A stretch of DNA of 64,000 nt from Flavobacterium gilvum (GTDB taxonomy: Bacteria > Bacteroidota > Bacteroidia > Flavobacteriales > Flavobacteriaceae): contig NZ_CP017479.1 in NCBI RefSeq assembly GCF_001761465.1, positions 620,001 to 684,000 of the forward strand. Direction: 5' to 3'. Position numbers and translations under genes: made by a program. The notes beneath the pieces were generated by a model. That model was not told the origin of the DNA. It searched no databases and saw only the letters and a list, made by a program, of their open reading frames with translations. Of the stretch, positions 52,714-61,599 are shown one piece after another. Position 1 is the first letter of the stretch; each line of letters begins with the position of its first letter.

Positions 52714-52880
52714 ACGGCTTGCGGTAATGTTGTTAAGTCAATTATTTCACGCAGATTTCGCAGATTTTCGCAGAAAAAAAAGAGTAAAAATCTGCCGAAT
52801 CTGCGAAATCTGCGTGCTCTTTTTTATTTCCCGTTTAACTTAACGAAATTGGGTTTGCGGTAATGTGAGCCGTTTTTTTT
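52714..52880 (+). terminator. aminopeptidase P terminator, split by an insertion
   Basis: ACGGCT (52714-52719) and AGCCGT plus a T run (52868-52880) are the two arms of a terminator now 148 bases apart. Removing the inserted element and one direct repeat gives ACGGCT-TGCGGTAATGTG-AGCCGT-T7, a normal terminator. An intact terminator with the same arms occurs at 53795-53824. Confidence 0.7.
52731..52854. mobile_element. MITE-like palindromic element flanked by 12-bp direct repeats
   Basis: About 124 bp flanked by perfect TTGCGGTAATGT repeats (52719-52730 and 52855-52866). Its ends read TGTTAAGTCAATT and, inverted, CAATTTCGTTAAGTTAA, similar to the ends of the element at 13750-13882. The interior is a palindrome: CACGCAGATTTCGCAGATT (52748-52766) against AATCTGCGAAATCTGCGTG (52798-52816). 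No ORF. The exact boundary is ambiguous by a few bases because the direct repeat overlaps an end-like TAATGT. Confidence 0.75.
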
Positions 52881-52966
52881 ATTCCCTTTAAAATAAAAAA
52901 TAATCCTTGGCTGTAACATTCCAAATCATCACCCGACTTATTTAAAAACTTAAAACACTAGAAATC

Positions 52967-53770
52967 ATGCAAGCACACGAAATAGATTATCAGATTTTTG
53001 GCGAAGAAATGCAGTATGTCGAAATAGAACTTGACCCACAGGAAATTGTGATTGCAGAAGCGGGCAGTTTTATGATGATGGAAAATAACATCCAGATGGA
53101 AACCATTTTTGGTGACGGTTCACAACAATCGGGTTCGGGTTTGTTTGGCAAACTTTTGAATGCAGGAAAAAGAGTTCTTACCGGCGAAAGTCTTTTTATG
53201 ACCGCATTCCTGAACCAAGGAAATACCAAAAGTAAAGTTTCGTTTGCTTCTCCCTATCCGGGAAAGATTCTCCCAATTGATTTAACGCAATTTCAAGGTA
53301 AATTTATCTGCCAAAAAAGTTCATTTTTATGCGCTGCCAAAGGTGTTTCTGTTGGTATTGAATTTTCCCAAAAATTGGGTCGCGGTCTCTTTGGCGGAGA
53401 AGGTTTTATTATGCAAAAAATTGAAGGCGACGGAATGGCTTTTGTGCATTCGGGAGGAACTATGGCCAAAAAAGAATTGGCGCACGGCGAAGTACTGAAA
53501 GTCGATACTGGTTGCATAATTGGTTTTACCAAAGATGTCGATTATGATATTGAATTTATTGGCGGAATTAAAAACTCTCTTTTTGGAGGCGAAGGATTAT
53601 TTTACGCAACCTTACGCGGCCCCGGAACAGTTTACATTCAGTCATTGCCTTTCTCTAGATTGGCGGACAGAATCATTGCATCGGCACCAAAATCAGGAGG
53701 AAACAGCCGTGACGAAGGAAGCTTGCTTGGCGGAATTGGAAATCTTTTAGACGGTGATAATCGTTTTTAA
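52967..53770 (+). CDS. AIM24-like (TIGR00266) protein
   Basis: 267 residues. The family is recognised from the N-terminal YQIFGEEMQYVEIELDPQE, the motif EAGSFMMM, and three similar beta-rich repeats including FGGEGFIMQKIEGDGMAFVHSGG and FGGEGLFYATLRGPG. These proteins form a trimeric beta-prism and are named after a yeast mitochondrial protein; bacterial function is unknown. No signal peptide. It ends at a terminator which the convergent AbiH gene now reads into. Confidence 0.9.
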   Translation: MQAHEIDYQIFGEEMQYVEIELDPQEIVIAEAGSFMMMENNIQMETIFGDGSQQSGSGLFGKLLNAGKRVLTGESLFMTAFLNQGNTKSKVSFASPYPGKILPIDLTQFQGKFICQKSSFLCAAKGVSVGIEFSQKLGRGLFGGEGFIMQKIEGDGMAFVHSGGTMAKKELAHGEVLKVDTGCIIGFTKDVDYDIEFIGGIKNSLFGGEGLFYATLRGPGTVYIQSLPFSRLADRIIASAPKSGGNSRDEGSLLGGIGNLLDGDNRF

Positions 53771-53792
53771 TTTTTTTTAGAAATAAATAATA

Positions 53793-55061
53793 CTAACGGC
53801 TTTCAGGAATGGGAGCCGTTTTTTGTTTTAATGGAATCTGTATTTGTGGTAATTCTTTACAAAGAGTTTTATTAACGATTTTTTCTCTCATCAAAGCTTT
53901 TTTATTAAAATGTCGAGAAATATTCTGAATGATTTCAGTATAATTATCTCTAATTACTTTACCATTCTCATCTTTTGTTTCGTGATAAAATACTTTTATA
54001 GAACGACAGTTATTATGTTCAAAAATAGTATTCAACAAAGTTCTATCTGACAAACCACAAGAATGTCCCATAATATAAACTTGAAATTTTTCACTATCTA
54101 TAAAATCTAAAAGATATTTATAATTTGAATTTTGTGAATACTGAAATGACTTAAAATTTCTTAAATATTCATTATCATCTAAATTTTCAATTATCTTGTA
54201 ATCATCATCCATTTCATCTCCAAAACCAAAATTAATTTTATTATTATTATCGTTCAATCTTCCGTGAATTTGAATATTCTCAACTATTCCAAAAAAACGA
54301 TCTTGTCTGTCCGCTTTTGCATAATTTAAATATCTATCAATTGTTTTTGTATAATTAAAATTCAAGAAATAAGTAGTTATGCTTTTCCCTTTTTCCAAAT
54401 CCATATCATATTTCTTTTGAAACTTTTCTAATGTTTCACGATCTTGACTTGGAAATTCTAAATAATAGTCATGTGTTCTTCTATCAAGTTTAAACAAATC
54501 AGAAATTGGCTTTAATCCTTTTCCATCAAAATTTATTTTCTCTTTAAGATATTTTTCTAATCTATCTTTAACTTGATCAAACTCAATATTAAGTTTGATC
54601 ATTTTTTCTTTTCTTGAAATTTCAAATTCGTCTTTATCTAGCAAAACACTTGTAGGTTTCAAATCAACAATCCTTTTCAATTGCCTATAATATTCATTTT
54701 CAATATCTACCCAATTTTGAATTGCTTTTTGATTGATTAATCTAAAAAAACTATTCTTATAATTAAGAATATGCCTTCTAGGATATCTTCCATTCAGAGA
54801 ATTATTACCATATTCACGATAAATTTCAGCTTCAGAAAATTTTATTTCTTCATCATACTGCATAATAAAATTTGCTAATCCCTCTAAATTTTTAACCCCA
54901 TCCAATTTAAATTTAAAATGAATATTTTCAAACGAAATAAACTCATCATCGTGACTTTCGTCTGTTACACTTTCCCAATAATCATCAATAAAATGTTTAT
55001 ATGATGTAGGCAATCCATGAGCCAAATCAAAACCGTTTCCAATAATTACAAGTCTATTCAT
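53793..55061 (-). CDS. AbiH-family phage abortive-infection protein
   Basis: 422 residues. The AbiH signature is at the N-terminus (VIIGNGFDLAHGLPTSYKHF, 4-23) and a second conserved part in the C-terminal half (FLNFNYTKTIDRYL, IQIHGRLND, YIMGHSCGLSDRTLL). AbiH from Lactococcus aborts phage infection by an unknown mechanism. The gene is clearly more AT-rich than its neighbours and is solitary between housekeeping genes, which suggests acquisition. Its last residues (about KQKTAPIPESR) are encoded by the terminator hairpin of the convergent gene. A TACATTTG box lies at 55082-55089 upstream. Confidence 0.88.
   Translation of the reverse strand: MNRLVIIGNGFDLAHGLPTSYKHFIDDYWESVTDESHDDEFISFENIHFKFKLDGVKNLEGLANFIMQYDEEIKFSEAEIYREYGNNSLNGRYPRRHILNYKNSFFRLINQKAIQNWVDIENEYYRQLKRIVDLKPTSVLLDKDEFEISRKEKMIKLNIEFDQVKDRLEKYLKEKINFDGKGLKPISDLFKLDRRTHDYYLEFPSQDRETLEKFQKKYDMDLEKGKSITTYFLNFNYTKTIDRYLNYAKADRQDRFFGIVENIQIHGRLNDNNNKINFGFGDEMDDDYKIIENLDDNEYLRNFKSFQYSQNSNYKYLLDFIDSEKFQVYIMGHSCGLSDRTLLNTIFEHNNCRSIKVFYHETKDENGKVIRDNYTEIIQNISRHFNKKALMREKIVNKTLCKELPQIQIPLKQKTAPIPESR
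53795..53824. terminator. Terminator of the AIM24-like gene
   Basis: AACGGCT (53795-53801) and AGCCGTT (53814-53820) plus a T run. The hairpin also encodes the last codons and stop of the convergent AbiH gene. Confidence 0.8.
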
Positions 55062-55151
55062 ATTTTATAAAATGCTTTCCTCAAATGTAGTATTTAGGAA
55101 TTTAAAAATTTAATTTTGCATTTGTAAACTATCAACATAATCCGCACTATT

Positions 55152-55934
55152 TTGGAAACACTTCTCTACAAAAACACCCAAATTTCGTATTCTGATACTG
55201 GAAAAGGTACAGCCGTAGTCCTGCTTCACGGTTTTTTGGAAAACAAAACGATGTGGGATTTTTATGTTTCTGAATTAAGTAAAAAGAACCGAATCATAAC
55301 CATCGATTTATTGGGGCATGGCGAAACCGAAAGTTTGGGATATATCCAAACCATGGAAGAAAACGCAGATGTGGTTCACGAAGTTTTGTCCAAATTACGA
55401 ATTCGAAAAGCGATTTTGGTTGGACACTCAATGGGCGGTTATGTTTCTTTGGCTTTCGCCGAATTGTATCCGGAAAAAATGAAAGGATTGGTATTACTCA
55501 ACTCCACTTCCAAAGAAGACAGTCCCGAAAGAAAGAAAAACAGAGACCGCGCCATCAAAGCAGTCAAGAAAGATTACGAAACTTTCATCCGACTGTCAAT
55601 TGCCAATTTGTTCAGCGAAGAAAACCGTGAAATCCTAATCAATGAAATCGAAGCGGTAAAAATTCAAGCTTTGAAAACACCCTTGCAAGGTATCGTTGCC
55701 TCACTCGAAGGAATGAAAATTAGAAAAGACCGGGAATTTCTATTGCACACAACAACCTTCCCAAAATTATTGATTGTTGGAAAAAAAGATCCTGTTCTTA
55801 ATTACGAGGAAAATCTCGAGCAAATAAAAAACACCAATGTTGAGTTAGTCACTTTCCCAGATGGGCATATGAGTTCTATAGAAAACAAAGAGGAATTACT
55901 TAAAGTTTTATCAGATTTCTTTAAAAGAATTTAA
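55152..55934 (+). CDS. Alpha/beta-fold hydrolase
   Basis: 260 residues, starting at a TTG (55152): the frame is closed by a stop at 55125 and no ATG lies between. Serine hydrolase with nucleophile Ser93 (LVGHSMGGYVSL), acid in VGKKDPVLNYEEN and His in PDGHMSSIENK; the oxyanion region is LLHGFLENKTMWDF. Substrate unknown (esterase, or MenH-like by general shape). No signal peptide. Divergent from AbiH, with a TAATTTTG box at 55111-55118. Confidence 0.9.
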   Translation: METLLYKNTQISYSDTGKGTAVVLLHGFLENKTMWDFYVSELSKKNRIITIDLLGHGETESLGYIQTMEENADVVHEVLSKLRIRKAILVGHSMGGYVSLAFAELYPEKMKGLVLLNSTSKEDSPERKKNRDRAIKAVKKDYETFIRLSIANLFSEENREILINEIEAVKIQALKTPLQGIVASLEGMKIRKDREFLLHTTTFPKLLIVGKKDPVLNYEENLEQIKNTNVELVTFPDGHMSSIENKEELLKVLSDFFKRI

Positions 55935-55942
55935 TAAATATC

Positions 55943-58708
55943 TTAGATTATTTTCTCCTCAAAATCTTTTGTTTCATCCAATATTACATTCAATAACAAA
56001 ACGATTTGTTCCAAATAATTAGATTGAATTTCACTATCAATAATTGCAATGCTTTCTTTTTCTTCTTTAAAATTAAAAGGTAAAAATCCAGATCTTAAAT
56101 TTTTGAAAGAAATAATTCCAGCCTCGATAGGTTTCCCGTTTGCTTCTTTCTCATACATATAGGCATACGCCAAAACCTGAATGATTTTGTCATTCTTTAT
56201 ATCCTCCGTCAATCCCTTCCAAGATTTAAGAGTAACATTGGCTTTTTCAACTTTACCCGTTTTGTAATCTATAATTCTGATAATTCCGTTTCGTTCCTCA
56301 ATTCTGTCTACATTTCCTTTAATTAAAACCGGAAATGGCAAACTAGAATGTTCAAGCTTTCTTTCAAAAGTCTTTTCAAGTTCCAAAATTTTTATAGCAT
56401 CTCCATTTTTAATGCTTTCCAATTCTACTTTCAGAAAATTGGAAACATTACGTTTTGCCACTTCAAAAGCCAATAAATTACGACCTTTTTTTATTTCCCC
56501 TTCTTTGTAAACCAATTTGAATTGAACTAAAACTTCGGAATCAATTTTGTTGATACAATTTTGAATATCTGTTTCTGAAATGAATTTACCAACAAAAGGC
56601 TCATACAAAACCCGCAAAGTTTCATGGATAATTGTTCCCAAAGTATTCAATGCAATATTTTCTTCTACTTCTTCGACTTCACTAATTCTTAAAATCTTTT
56701 GAAAATAAAACTGAATCGGATTTCGTATATAACTCGTCAATGCTGAAGGTGAAAATCCTTTTTCCGCAATTTCTTTCAAGCGTAACATTACCATCTCCGA
56801 TTTTGGAATTTTCATAGGTTGATAGGCAGTTTCGGGCAAAACGGAATTGTAAATTTCATGAGTCAAAGTGTGATTCGGCTGTTTTTCTACTTCCAATTGG
56901 GTTATAAACCTACTTTTTTCACCAGCATCCAAACCTTCGCTTTCTGTATTATAAAGCAAATAAATATTTTTGGCGCGCTGCAACAAATGATAAAAATGAT
57001 AGGTATAAATGGCGTCTTTCTCTTTGAAAGTTGGCAATCCCAATTCACGTTTCACATCATAGGGAATGAAAGAATTTTGAGATTTGCCCGCAGGAAATTT
57101 TCCTTCGTTCATGGAAGTGATAATCACGGTTTCAAAATCCAAAACCCTGCTTTCAAGCACACCCATAATTTGGAGTCCGCTCAAGGGTTCCCCCTCAAAA
57201 GAAACTTCTGCCAAGTCAATAACCTGTTTGTAAATCACATATAGAGTGTCAATTGAATCAATTGCTGTATGATACAAATAATAATTAATCAACTTGTTAA
57301 TTACTTTGAAAATGGCATAAACAAAAGTTTTGGCTATTTTTTCTTCTTCATTTTCATTGCTTAAATTATTCTTAACCTCTAGCAACAAATTAGAGATTGT
57401 TTCTAAAACTGCAATCGAACCATCTTCCCATCTTTTGAATAACAGTAAAAATAAATCACTGGCATTTTCATTCAGCTCCAATAATTTAGCATGACTGATA
57501 AAAGTGTAATTGTTTTTATTAATAATTCCGACCAAAGCACCCGTATTTGCATAAGGTTCAATCAACGGATGAGTGAGAATGTCCAATACATCTTTATAAT
57601 AAAAAACATAACTGTTATTACTTCTGGACAATGCATTGGTATGCATCTTAAACAATTTGGCAATCAAAATTTGAGCTGGATTGTTTTTACTGGAATATCC
57701 CATTGTGATATTCAAAGCCCCTACAGAATTCGGCAACGAATACAATAGCGGAATCAATAAATTTTCTTCTCCCAAAACAATTGCCACTTTGTCCAATGCG
57801 GCTGTTGGATTTTCCAAGTTTATTGTTTCAATAATACTTCCTGCGATTTTGGCCTGACCAATAGTCTTAGGAGTACCAATGACCTGAATGTTTTTGGTTT
57901 GAGAAAAATCATTCACAATCCATTCAAAAGGGTGCAATTTATAATGTTTCCAACTTTCTTTAAAACGACGTATAAACAATCCGGCGTCATGATATGGGTC
58001 ATTAAGAAACACCTGATCAGCATCCCAATATATTTTAGCCTGATCTGATGCAATGAGATGTTGAATTATTTTTTCCTCAGAAGCATTCAAAGCATTAAAC
58101 CCAGCAAAAACATATTGTTTTCTCAAAACCGATTTTGAAAAACTATCTATATTTTTAACAGCCTCTCTATAAATAAGTCCCTGATAACCGATTCCTTTCT
58201 TTAATAGATGATCATAAAGTGACTGGTAATATTTGGGTAATAACTTCCAAAAATCAATATAGTTTTCCAGTAACTGAGTTTTGTTTTCTACCTCAACACC
58301 CCACTTTTTAATATCTTCAATATCCTTCAAATAAGACAAAACATGATTTGAATCTAATAAATAACGATCAATTTCATTAAAATCCTGTAACAAGGTTTTT
58401 GCCCAATTGGCAAAAATCTCAAAAGACTGTTGTTGCTTTTTTTCTGTAATTGACAGATACACTTCATAAAACTCAAACAACAATTCAATTGGATCAACAG
58501 TTCTTATCCCTGCTATGTTTTGAACAAAATCTTCAATACTGATGATTTCTGGCGAAAACATATTTTCATCAGTTTGTTTTTTTAATGCTTCTATAAGAAA
58601 TATTTTTGCCCTCTTGTTGGGCAAAACAACAATAGTATCAGCGATTTTATTAAAGTATTCTGTCTTTAAAACAGTTGCAATTTTGTCTAAAAAAGGTGTA
58701 TTCGTCAT
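55943..58708 (-). CDS. PD-(D/E)XK nuclease family protein, AddB-like
   Basis: 921 residues from the ATG at 58708 (MTNTPFLDKIATVLK); the earlier ATG at 58735 lies in the ompA terminator and is rejected. The N-terminal half is an inactive helicase-like domain (VVLPNKRAKIFLIEALKK; EGKFPAGKSQNSFIPYDVKR). The C-terminal nuclease has ALTSYIRNPIQFYFQKIL, LGTIIHETLRVLYEPF and IRIIDYKTGKVEK. It should pair with the AddA-like helicase at 61600-64000 as an end-resecting recombination complex. The Fe-S cysteines of Bacillus AddB are not evident. Confidence 0.88.
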   Translation of the reverse strand: MTNTPFLDKIATVLKTEYFNKIADTIVVLPNKRAKIFLIEALKKQTDENMFSPEIISIEDFVQNIAGIRTVDPIELLFEFYEVYLSITEKKQQQSFEIFANWAKTLLQDFNEIDRYLLDSNHVLSYLKDIEDIKKWGVEVENKTQLLENYIDFWKLLPKYYQSLYDHLLKKGIGYQGLIYREAVKNIDSFSKSVLRKQYVFAGFNALNASEEKIIQHLIASDQAKIYWDADQVFLNDPYHDAGLFIRRFKESWKHYKLHPFEWIVNDFSQTKNIQVIGTPKTIGQAKIAGSIIETINLENPTAALDKVAIVLGEENLLIPLLYSLPNSVGALNITMGYSSKNNPAQILIAKLFKMHTNALSRSNNSYVFYYKDVLDILTHPLIEPYANTGALVGIINKNNYTFISHAKLLELNENASDLFLLLFKRWEDGSIAVLETISNLLLEVKNNLSNENEEEKIAKTFVYAIFKVINKLINYYLYHTAIDSIDTLYVIYKQVIDLAEVSFEGEPLSGLQIMGVLESRVLDFETVIITSMNEGKFPAGKSQNSFIPYDVKRELGLPTFKEKDAIYTYHFYHLLQRAKNIYLLYNTESEGLDAGEKSRFITQLEVEKQPNHTLTHEIYNSVLPETAYQPMKIPKSEMVMLRLKEIAEKGFSPSALTSYIRNPIQFYFQKILRISEVEEVEENIALNTLGTIIHETLRVLYEPFVGKFISETDIQNCINKIDSEVLVQFKLVYKEGEIKKGRNLLAFEVAKRNVSNFLKVELESIKNGDAIKILELEKTFERKLEHSSLPFPVLIKGNVDRIEERNGIIRIIDYKTGKVEKANVTLKSWKGLTEDIKNDKIIQVLAYAYMYEKEANGKPIEAGIISFKNLRSGFLPFNFKEEKESIAIIDSEIQSNYLEQIVLLLNVILDETKDFEEKII

Positions 58709-58720
58709 TTTATAAATATA

Positions 58721-58752
58721 AAAAAAGCCATTCAATTAAGAATGGCTTTTTA
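58721..58752 (-). terminator. ompA-family gene terminator
   Basis: AAAAAAGCCATTC (58721-58733) and GAATGGCTTTTT (58740-58751) form a stem with a T run leftward, 22 bases after the stop at 58773. Confidence 0.85.
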
Positions 58753-58772
58753 AAATTATTTAGATAATTCGA

Positions 58773-60227
58773 TTACAATTTACCTTCGTAAACAGAACCT
58801 ATGTGTCTAATTTCAGTTCTTCTGTTAAGAGCTCTACCTTCTTTAGTTTTGTTAGTAGCTACTGGTTTAGATGAACCATAACCTGCAGAAGTTAAGTTAG
58901 CTGGATTAACACCTTTTTCGATCAATTTATCCATAACCACTTTAGCTCTAGCTTCAGAAAGTTTTTGGTTCAATTTAGCGCTACCTGTGTTATCAGTGTG
59001 ACCTTCGATTGCAAATTTAGCGTTAGGGTAGTTTTTAAGAATTTCTTTAATTGCTTCTAATCTACCATCTGTAGCTCCTTTATCTGCAGTCTCAAGAACA
59101 GCTTTACCAGTTACGAAGTAAACAGCTCTAGCTTGTACTTTAAGATCTTGAATAACTTGCTCAGTTACTTCAGGACATCCTTTGTTGCTTGCTGGACCAG
59201 GTACAGTTGGACAAGCGTCATCTAAATCTGGCACACCATCTTTATCAGCATCTTTAATTGGACAACCACCGTTTGAAGCAGGACCAGCTTCGTTAGGACA
59301 TTTGTCTGATGCATCAGTAACACCGTCACCGTCAGTATCAGGACAACCTTTGAATTGTTTCAAACCTTTAACGTCTGGGCAAGCATCATCTGGATCAGCT
59401 ACACCGTCACCGTCTGTATCAGGACAACCTTGGTATTCTGCTGTTCCAGCAACATTAGGACATTTATCTTTTGAATCTTCGATTCCATCAGAATCAGAAT
59501 CAGGACATCCGTTGAATTGTTTTAAACCAGCAACTTCTGGACAAGCATCGTCTTTGTCATATACTCCGTCTCCGTCAGTATCTTTAGCTCCAAACTTGAA
59601 AGTTAAACCTGCTGTCCATTGAGTATAAGAAGGTGCATCTGGAGTTTTTCCGTCAGCATATGTTCTGTCTCCGAATGATTTTTTGTAAGCAGTACCTAAA
59701 TTAAGACCTACGTTTTCAGTAAACCAGATGTTTAATCCACCACCTAGGTTAACAGTTCCGTAGCTCTCGTCTCCTAGGAAAGTATACCCTCCACCAGCAG
59801 TTAACAAAGGCTCCCAAGTTTTAGACTTGATTAATTCCATAAAGCTGTAACTAGCGGTAAGATCGATTCCGTAGTACATTAAATCTCCAGGATTAACAGC
59901 TGCATAGTCTGGTTTGTCTGGAGTTTGCCCTTTAACAGGAATTACAAATTTATCAATTTGATTGATAGACCCTGTAAGTCCAACGATAAATCCACTTCCA
60001 ACGTATCTATTTACACCTATATAAGAAACAGATGGAAGAATATTCCAGTTGTCACTCACTTTAAAAGGTTGGCTAAAATGATCCACGAAATCTGGACCAG
60101 CACTAGATCTGTAGTCAATCGCGTTTACTCCAAAACTGATCGCCCATTTATTGTTACTGTCTTGTGCTTGAGAACTTAACCCCATCACCATCGTTACAGC
60201 AACTAAAAGTTTGTTAAGATGTTTCAT
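58773..60227 (-). CDS. OmpA-family outer-membrane protein with TSP3 repeats
   Basis: 484 residues with a signal peptide (1-21, ending SSQAQ). Residues about 22-215 form an 8-stranded OmpA-like barrel. Five thrombospondin type 3 calcium-binding repeats follow (about 215-350), each with DTDGDGVxDxxDxCP. The C-terminal OmpA/MotB domain (about 365-475) has IEGHTDNTGSAKLNQKLSEARA and the peptidoglycan-binding RxxNRRTE motif. It links outer membrane and cell wall. Strong consensus promoter and terminator fit an abundant protein. Confidence 0.95.
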   Translation of the reverse strand: MKHLNKLLVAVTMVMGLSSQAQDSNNKWAISFGVNAIDYRSSAGPDFVDHFSQPFKVSDNWNILPSVSYIGVNRYVGSGFIVGLTGSINQIDKFVIPVKGQTPDKPDYAAVNPGDLMYYGIDLTASYSFMELIKSKTWEPLLTAGGGYTFLGDESYGTVNLGGGLNIWFTENVGLNLGTAYKKSFGDRTYADGKTPDAPSYTQWTAGLTFKFGAKDTDGDGVYDKDDACPEVAGLKQFNGCPDSDSDGIEDSKDKCPNVAGTAEYQGCPDTDGDGVADPDDACPDVKGLKQFKGCPDTDGDGVTDASDKCPNEAGPASNGGCPIKDADKDGVPDLDDACPTVPGPASNKGCPEVTEQVIQDLKVQARAVYFVTGKAVLETADKGATDGRLEAIKEILKNYPNAKFAIEGHTDNTGSAKLNQKLSEARAKVVMDKLIEKGVNPANLTSAGYGSSKPVATNKTKEGRALNRRTEIRHIGSVYEGKL

Positions 60228-60263
60228 ACTTGTTATTTTTAATTACAATTAGTTAATTTAAAA

Positions 60264-60294
60264 CAAAAGTAGGACGATTTTCTGTAACAACAAA
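60264..60294 (-). promoter_or_regulatory. Promoter of the OmpA-family gene
   Basis: Read leftward: TTTG (60294-60291), a 19-base spacer and TACTTTTG (60271-60264), a full match to the Bacteroidetes consensus, 36 bases before the ATG. Confidence 0.8.
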
Positions 60295-60338
60295 ATAAAA
60301 TGTTAAATAAAACGTCTCATGGATATAAATTTTAACAA

Positions 60339-61532
60339 TTATATTACAGCAAGTCTTTTACCTACAGCCACAAACGCTTCAATTGCTTTATCCAAATGCT
60401 CTTTAGTATGAGCAGCAGATAACTGCACTCTGATCCTAGCTTTATCCCTTGGTACCACTGGAAAAAAGAAGCCAATAACATAAACTCCTTCTTTTAGTAA
60501 TTCATTAGCCATCGTCTGTGCTAATTTTGCATCATATAACATTACTGGAACGATAGCCGAATCACCATCTACTATATCAAAGCCAGCATTTTTCATTCCT
60601 CCCTTAAAATAATTGGTATTCCATTCTAATTTATCTCTTAAAATAGTATCTTTTTCCAGCAATTCAAATACTTTAATTGATGCTCCAACAATTGCTGGCG
60701 CCAGTGAATTTGAAAACAAATAAGGTCTGGAACGCTGACGAAGTAATTCTATTATTTCTTTTTTGGCGGTTGTATAGCCTCCCATAGCACCACCCAAAGC
60801 TTTCCCCAATGTTCCTGTTATGATATCTACTCGACCCACGACACCTTTTGCCTCAAGAGTTCCCTTTCCTGTAGCTCCGATAAATCCTGCTGCATGACAT
60901 TCATCTACCATGACCAAAGCATCATATTTGTCTGCCAAATCACATATTTTGTCTAATGGCGCCACAATTCCATCCATTGAAAAAACACCATCGGTAACAA
61001 TTATTTTGAATCTTGCACCATTTTCATTGGCCTTAATCAACTGTTTCTCCAGATCTTCCATATTGCTATTCTCATAACGATAACGAGCCGCTTTACACAA
61101 ACGAACTCCATCTATAATAGAAGCATGATTTAGACTATCCGAAATAATTGCGTCATTTTCTCCAAATAATGGTTCGAACACACCTCCATTAGCATCAAAA
61201 GCAGCCGCATATAATATAGTGTCTTCGGTTCCATAAAAGTCTGCTATCTTTTTCTCTAGTGTTTTATGAATATCCTGTGTCCCACAAATAAATCGCACCG
61301 ATGACATTCCAAAACCATGGGTATCCATGGCATCTTTCGCAGCCTGAATCACTTCTGGGTGAGAAGACAGTCCCAAATAATTATTGGCACAAAAATTCAA
61401 AACTGTTTCTCCTGTAGAAACAGTAATTTCTGCCCCTTGAGAAGAAGTTATAATTCTTTCTTTTTTAAAAATTCCGCTTTCTTCAATAGAATGAAGCTCT
61501 GACTGCAAGTGTTGTTGTATTTTACCGTACAT
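60339..61532 (-). CDS. kbl: Glycine C-acetyltransferase (2-amino-3-ketobutyrate CoA ligase)
   Basis: A 397-residue PLP enzyme of the alpha-oxoamine synthase family that cleaves 2-amino-3-ketobutyrate with CoA to glycine and acetyl-CoA in threonine breakdown. The PLP lysine is Lys244 ([15 protein letters not shown]); [12 protein letters not shown] (PLP-binding Asp and His) and the N-terminal [14 protein letters not shown] are present. Full-length similarity to Kbl rather than BioF or 5-aminolevulinate synthase is judged from [18 protein letters not shown] possible -7 box TACATTTG (61603-61610) lies in the end of the helicase gene. Confidence 0.95.
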   Translation of the reverse strand: MYGKIQQHLQSELHSIEESGIFKKERIITSSQGAEITVSTGETVLNFCANNYLGLSSHPEVIQAAKDAMDTHGFGMSSVRFICGTQDIHKTLEKKIADFYGTEDTILYAAAFDANGGVFEPLFGENDAIISDSLNHASIIDGVRLCKAARYRYENSNMEDLEKQLIKANENGARFKIIVTDGVFSMDGIVAPLDKICDLADKYDALVMVDECHAAGFIGATGKGTLEAKGVVGRVDIITGTLGKALGGAMGGYTTAKKEIIELLRQRSRPYLFSNSLAPAIVGASIKVFELLEKDTILRDKLEWNTNYFKGGMKNAGFDIVDGDSAIVPVMLYDAKLAQTMANELLKEGVYVIGFFFPVVPRDKARIRVQLSAAHTKEHLDKAIEAFVAVGKRLAVI

Positions 61533-61599
61533 CTTATTACTGTTTTAATCTTAAACCAAACAGGGAATAAAACCTCTATTTGATAATTTTTATTTTTTT

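Noticed and set aside
58709-58735. Longer start for the AddB-like gene
   Set aside because: The extra codons lie over the terminator hairpin of the upstream OmpA-family gene.
59176-59585. Regularly spaced similar segments, considered as a CRISPR array
   Set aside because: They are coding TSP3 repeats with conserved Asp/Cys codons, not identical repeats with unique spacers.
59182-59622. Forward 146-residue ORF rich in Ser, Pro and Gly
   Set aside because: It is the reverse-frame reading of the TSP3 repeats of the OmpA-family gene; the repeat period keeps the frame open.
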